Below the pieces are notes generated by a model. That model made no database searches. It saw only the letters and a program-made list of their open reading frames with translations, and was not told the DNA's origin. From the NCBI RefSeq assembly GCF_000166275.1, contig NZ_CM001023.1:1801001-1865000 (forward strand): DNA of 64,000 nt. The letters are read 5' to 3'. Every line of letters begins with the position of its first letter. Positions within the stretch are counted from its first letter, which is position 1. The DNA is from Algoriphagus machipongonensis. Its GTDB lineage: Bacteria; Bacteroidota; Bacteroidia; Cytophagales; Cyclobacteriaceae. The translations under genes were made by a program, and so were the position numbers. Shown piece after piece: positions 62,259 through 64,000 of the stretch.

Positions 62259-62753
62259 TTATCTTTTTAATCGTTTTATTAAAAAATCAAAATATTTAAA
62301 CTCCTCTATTCCGAGGTTTTTAAGCTGAGTTTTTAATTTGTTTTTTATTTCACCAAAATTCTTAGTGTAGTTAGAAGAGATGCCATGGATTGGTCTTCCG
62401 TTTTTGATTAAAATTATTTCATAAGTTGGGCCACCTTTAGCATATTGTAAGGACATTTTAAATCCATCAAGCTCCCTAGTTAAAAACTGTTTCTTTCGTC
62501 CCGTTAAAAGGCTTGTTAAAGTGATCTTTGTTTCATCAATTTCAACTCTCTTTAGTTTTGGTAATTCAATTTTTAAAATTAATGGGGTGATAAAAAATGA
62601 AATACCTGTTAAAACAACTTTTTGAATGAAACCTAAATCATCGCTATTATTTACCCATTCAAAAGCCATCCTGATTAGAAGTCCAATTGAAATTAAAGTT
62701 GTCAATAGGAGCAATGTTACTCCTATTAAATCAAATTTGGTTTTTGTTACCAT
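62259..62753 (-). CDS. Small membrane protein of unknown function, flanked by inverted repeats
   Basis: 164 residues. Two N-terminal membrane helices (FDLIGVTLLLLTTLISIGLLIRMAF; VVLTGISFFITPLILKI), then a ~100-residue basic soluble part (KRVEIDETKITLTSLLTGRKKQFLTRELDGFKM...RPIHGISSNYTKN) that resembles a PH-like (bPH) fold. It is lower in GC than its neighbours and stands alone between 13-base inverted repeats, which suggests a mobile cassette. Function unknown. Confidence 0.6.
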   Translation of the reverse strand: MVTKTKFDLIGVTLLLLTTLISIGLLIRMAFEWVNNSDDLGFIQKVVLTGISFFITPLILKIELPKLKRVEIDETKITLTSLLTGRKKQFLTRELDGFKMSLQYAKGGPTYEIILIKNGRPIHGISSNYTKNFGEIKNKLKTQLKNLGIEEFKYFDFLIKRLKR

Positions 62754-63066
62754 ATCTCGTTCTTTAATGCTGGCACCCCTAAATGGCCCATAACTTATTT
62801 ATATACACACTTTTAGTGCTTCTATTCCCCCAAATAGGTCAAGTATATGCACCTTTTGACTTTTTATTTCTCAAAAAAATCGCTGATTCTCCCCTCAAAT
62901 AAGCTCTTGAAAGTACTTCTATAATTTTAGGTTTGCAAAAGGAATAGGAGAGGAAGAAAAGTTTTAGAAGGATTTGGTCTCAATAGCTAAATCAGAAGGA
63001 TAAATTCATTTTTCTCAAAAGATATTGTTTCTTCCGATTCTCGGGATTGTAGTGACCTCTACCACC
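62754..63066. other. Intergenic region at the cassette boundary
   Basis: 313 bases. Contains the right 13-base inverted arm AAATGGCCCATAA (62781-62793). The rest is AT-rich and shows no coding frame or hairpin. Confidence 0.45.
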
Positions 63067-64000
63067 TTACTCCCTTCTATTCCAATAAATCTTCAGGTTG
63101 TTGGTGGATCGGCCGGATGCGACCAAATCGAGTTTTCCATTCCCGTTGAGATCAGCAGCAGTTAGGCTCTCTGTTGCCATGCCGTTTTGATCGATCCAAT
63201 GAGCTTTGAATTCGGTATAGTTCTCGTTTATAGGTTCGTAAAGTTTGATTCCTATATCTCCTGCTTCATTTGGCGTACGCCATCCCGCAACTACTTGAAC
63301 ACTACCATTCCCCAGAAAATCCCCTGTCACAATTCCATGTCCTTCCTTCAGACTTTTATCCAGGACGATTCGCTGTGGCTGGGTAGATTCTTGGATAGCG
63401 GTGTATGTTGTCACTTGATTGCCATGCATGGGTTCCACTCCAGCCAGCAGCATTCCTTCGCCTGGAATAACTGCAAGAGCCAATTCACCATAAGATTCAT
63501 GTCCAGGAGATGACTCCTGTGTTGGTCCGGCAAACCACCCGTTATTCCCATAAGAAAAGCTTTTTACACCTTCTTTTCCTCCTATGAAAATCGTCTCACC
63601 TTCACCCACACCCAGGTCTTTGGAAATCATATTATGGGTCAGGTGCATGGATTCATCGATCAGGTTGGTTTTCCAGAGATCCTTTGGGTCAGCAGGTTTT
63701 TCATAGGCAATTACCTTCACCCCCGCACCTTCACCTGCTTTATTGCCTCGTCCGTGAAGAGGAAGCACGACTAGTTGATATGTGCCGCTTCCAGTTTTCA
63801 CCCAGTACATGCGATGTACCGTTGGCTCGTGGGAAAGTTGCACTGCTGTCCAAAGCTGGGTAGGATCGGCTGGTCGAATCAGGTAATGAACAGATCCTGA
63901 TTCATCTTCATTGCTAGTTTCTCCCGGGTTCCATTGCGCACCTACGGCTATCTCCACCTTGCCATCCCCATCGATATCCCGCGCTGCTATGCAGACATTA
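63067..64000 (-). CDS. FG-GAP/VCBS repeat protein, N-terminus outside window
   Basis: The frame stays open to the window end (upstream of a GTG at 63957 it still encodes ARDIDGDGKVEIAVGAQW, an FG-GAP repeat), so the 5' part is missing. The visible 310 or so residues are beta-propeller repeats: VGAQWNPGETSNEDESGSVHYLI, VTGDFLGNGSVQVVAGW, TAADLNGNGKLDLVASGRSTNNLKIYWNR. D-x-(D/N)-G-x-G calcium-loop motifs recur. Such proteins are secreted or outer-membrane propellers, often with a catalytic partner domain, which cannot be seen here. Confidence 0.8.
   Translation of the reverse strand, partial: NVCIAARDIDGDGKVEIAVGAQWNPGETSNEDESGSVHYLIRPADPTQLWTAVQLSHEPTVHRMYWVKTGSGTYQLVVLPLHGRGNKAGEGAGVKVIAYEKPADPKDLWKTNLIDESMHLTHNMISKDLGVGEGETIFIGGKEGVKSFSYGNNGWFAGPTQESSPGHESYGELALAVIPGEGMLLAGVEPMHGNQVTTYTAIQESTQPQRIVLDKSLKEGHGIVTGDFLGNGSVQVVAGWRTPNEAGDIGIKLYEPINENYTEFKAHWIDQNGMATESLTAADLNGNGKLDLVASGRSTNNLKIYWNRRE

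Noticed and set aside
1..64000. CRISPR arrays, tRNA, rRNA, transposase or integrase genes
   Set aside because: I looked for regularly spaced direct repeats, cloverleaf-like sequences with CCA or GTTCGA-type arms, and DDE or tyrosine recombinase motifs in the translated frames; none was seen.

Overview
The window looks like chromosomal DNA of a gliding-type Bacteroidota, most likely a marine or aquatic member of the Cytophagales (Algoriphagus/Cyclobacteriaceae-like; this is inference). The pointers are moderate-to-low GC, GldH, a GWxTD-domain protein, TonB-C-terminal proteins, many SPI/SPII signal peptides, MacB/FtsX-type double permeases, almost no Shine-Dalgarno sequences, and promoters with a TAnnTTTG -7 box instead of TATAAT. 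No rRNA, tRNA, CRISPR array or transposase was seen.

Layout. 0-6 kb: the end of an AddB-like PD-(D/E)XK nuclease, an outer-membrane protein with an LVIVD lipoprotein, and a YciI-like protein with a DUF389 membrane protein. 6.4-9.6 kb: a stand-alone receiver protein and an MlaE-MlaF-MlaD lipid transport operon. 9.6-17.1 kb: an EEP phosphatase/nuclease, aconitase, two tandem TonB-C proteins and Pgi. 17.2-31.2 kb: gldH-ricT, purD and recQ on the minus strand; kdsD and a mannose-1-phosphate guanylyltransferase on the plus strand; then rlmB, GWxTD, a methyltransferase and a large DUF2723 membrane protein.

30.8-38.6 kb is a sulfur-metabolism island: thioredoxin, a metallo-beta-lactamase/double-rhodanese protein, two YeeE/YedE-type transporters, an MFS transporter, an acyl-ACP thioesterase, and a TsdA-like dihaem thiosulfate dehydrogenase translationally coupled to a porin. 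Four promoters in this island each carry a Crp/Fnr-type TGTGA-N6-TCAC site at exactly the same distance from a -7 TTTG box, which points to one shared regulator.

38.6-41.8 kb is a compact cold-adaptation operon: a fatty acid desaturase that appears to start at a non-canonical ATT codon behind a highly structured ~240-nt leader, a DEAD-box RNA helicase, a lysine-rich small protein and CspA. 41.8-47.1 kb holds assorted metabolic and repair genes (LdhA-like, MsrA/B). 47.2-57.8 kb is an NtrY/NtrC-like two-component system facing a HlyD/ABC ATPase/double FtsX-permease operon. The divergent region has a TGTTCG palindrome and a sigma-54-like promoter.

57.9-64 kb is more accessory in character: a zinc metalloprotease lipoprotein, small lipoproteins, REP-like palindromes, a P1-family peptidase gene broken by a one-base frameshift, an attC-like imperfect palindrome next to an orphan membrane-protein gene, and a truncated FG-GAP repeat protein at the window edge.
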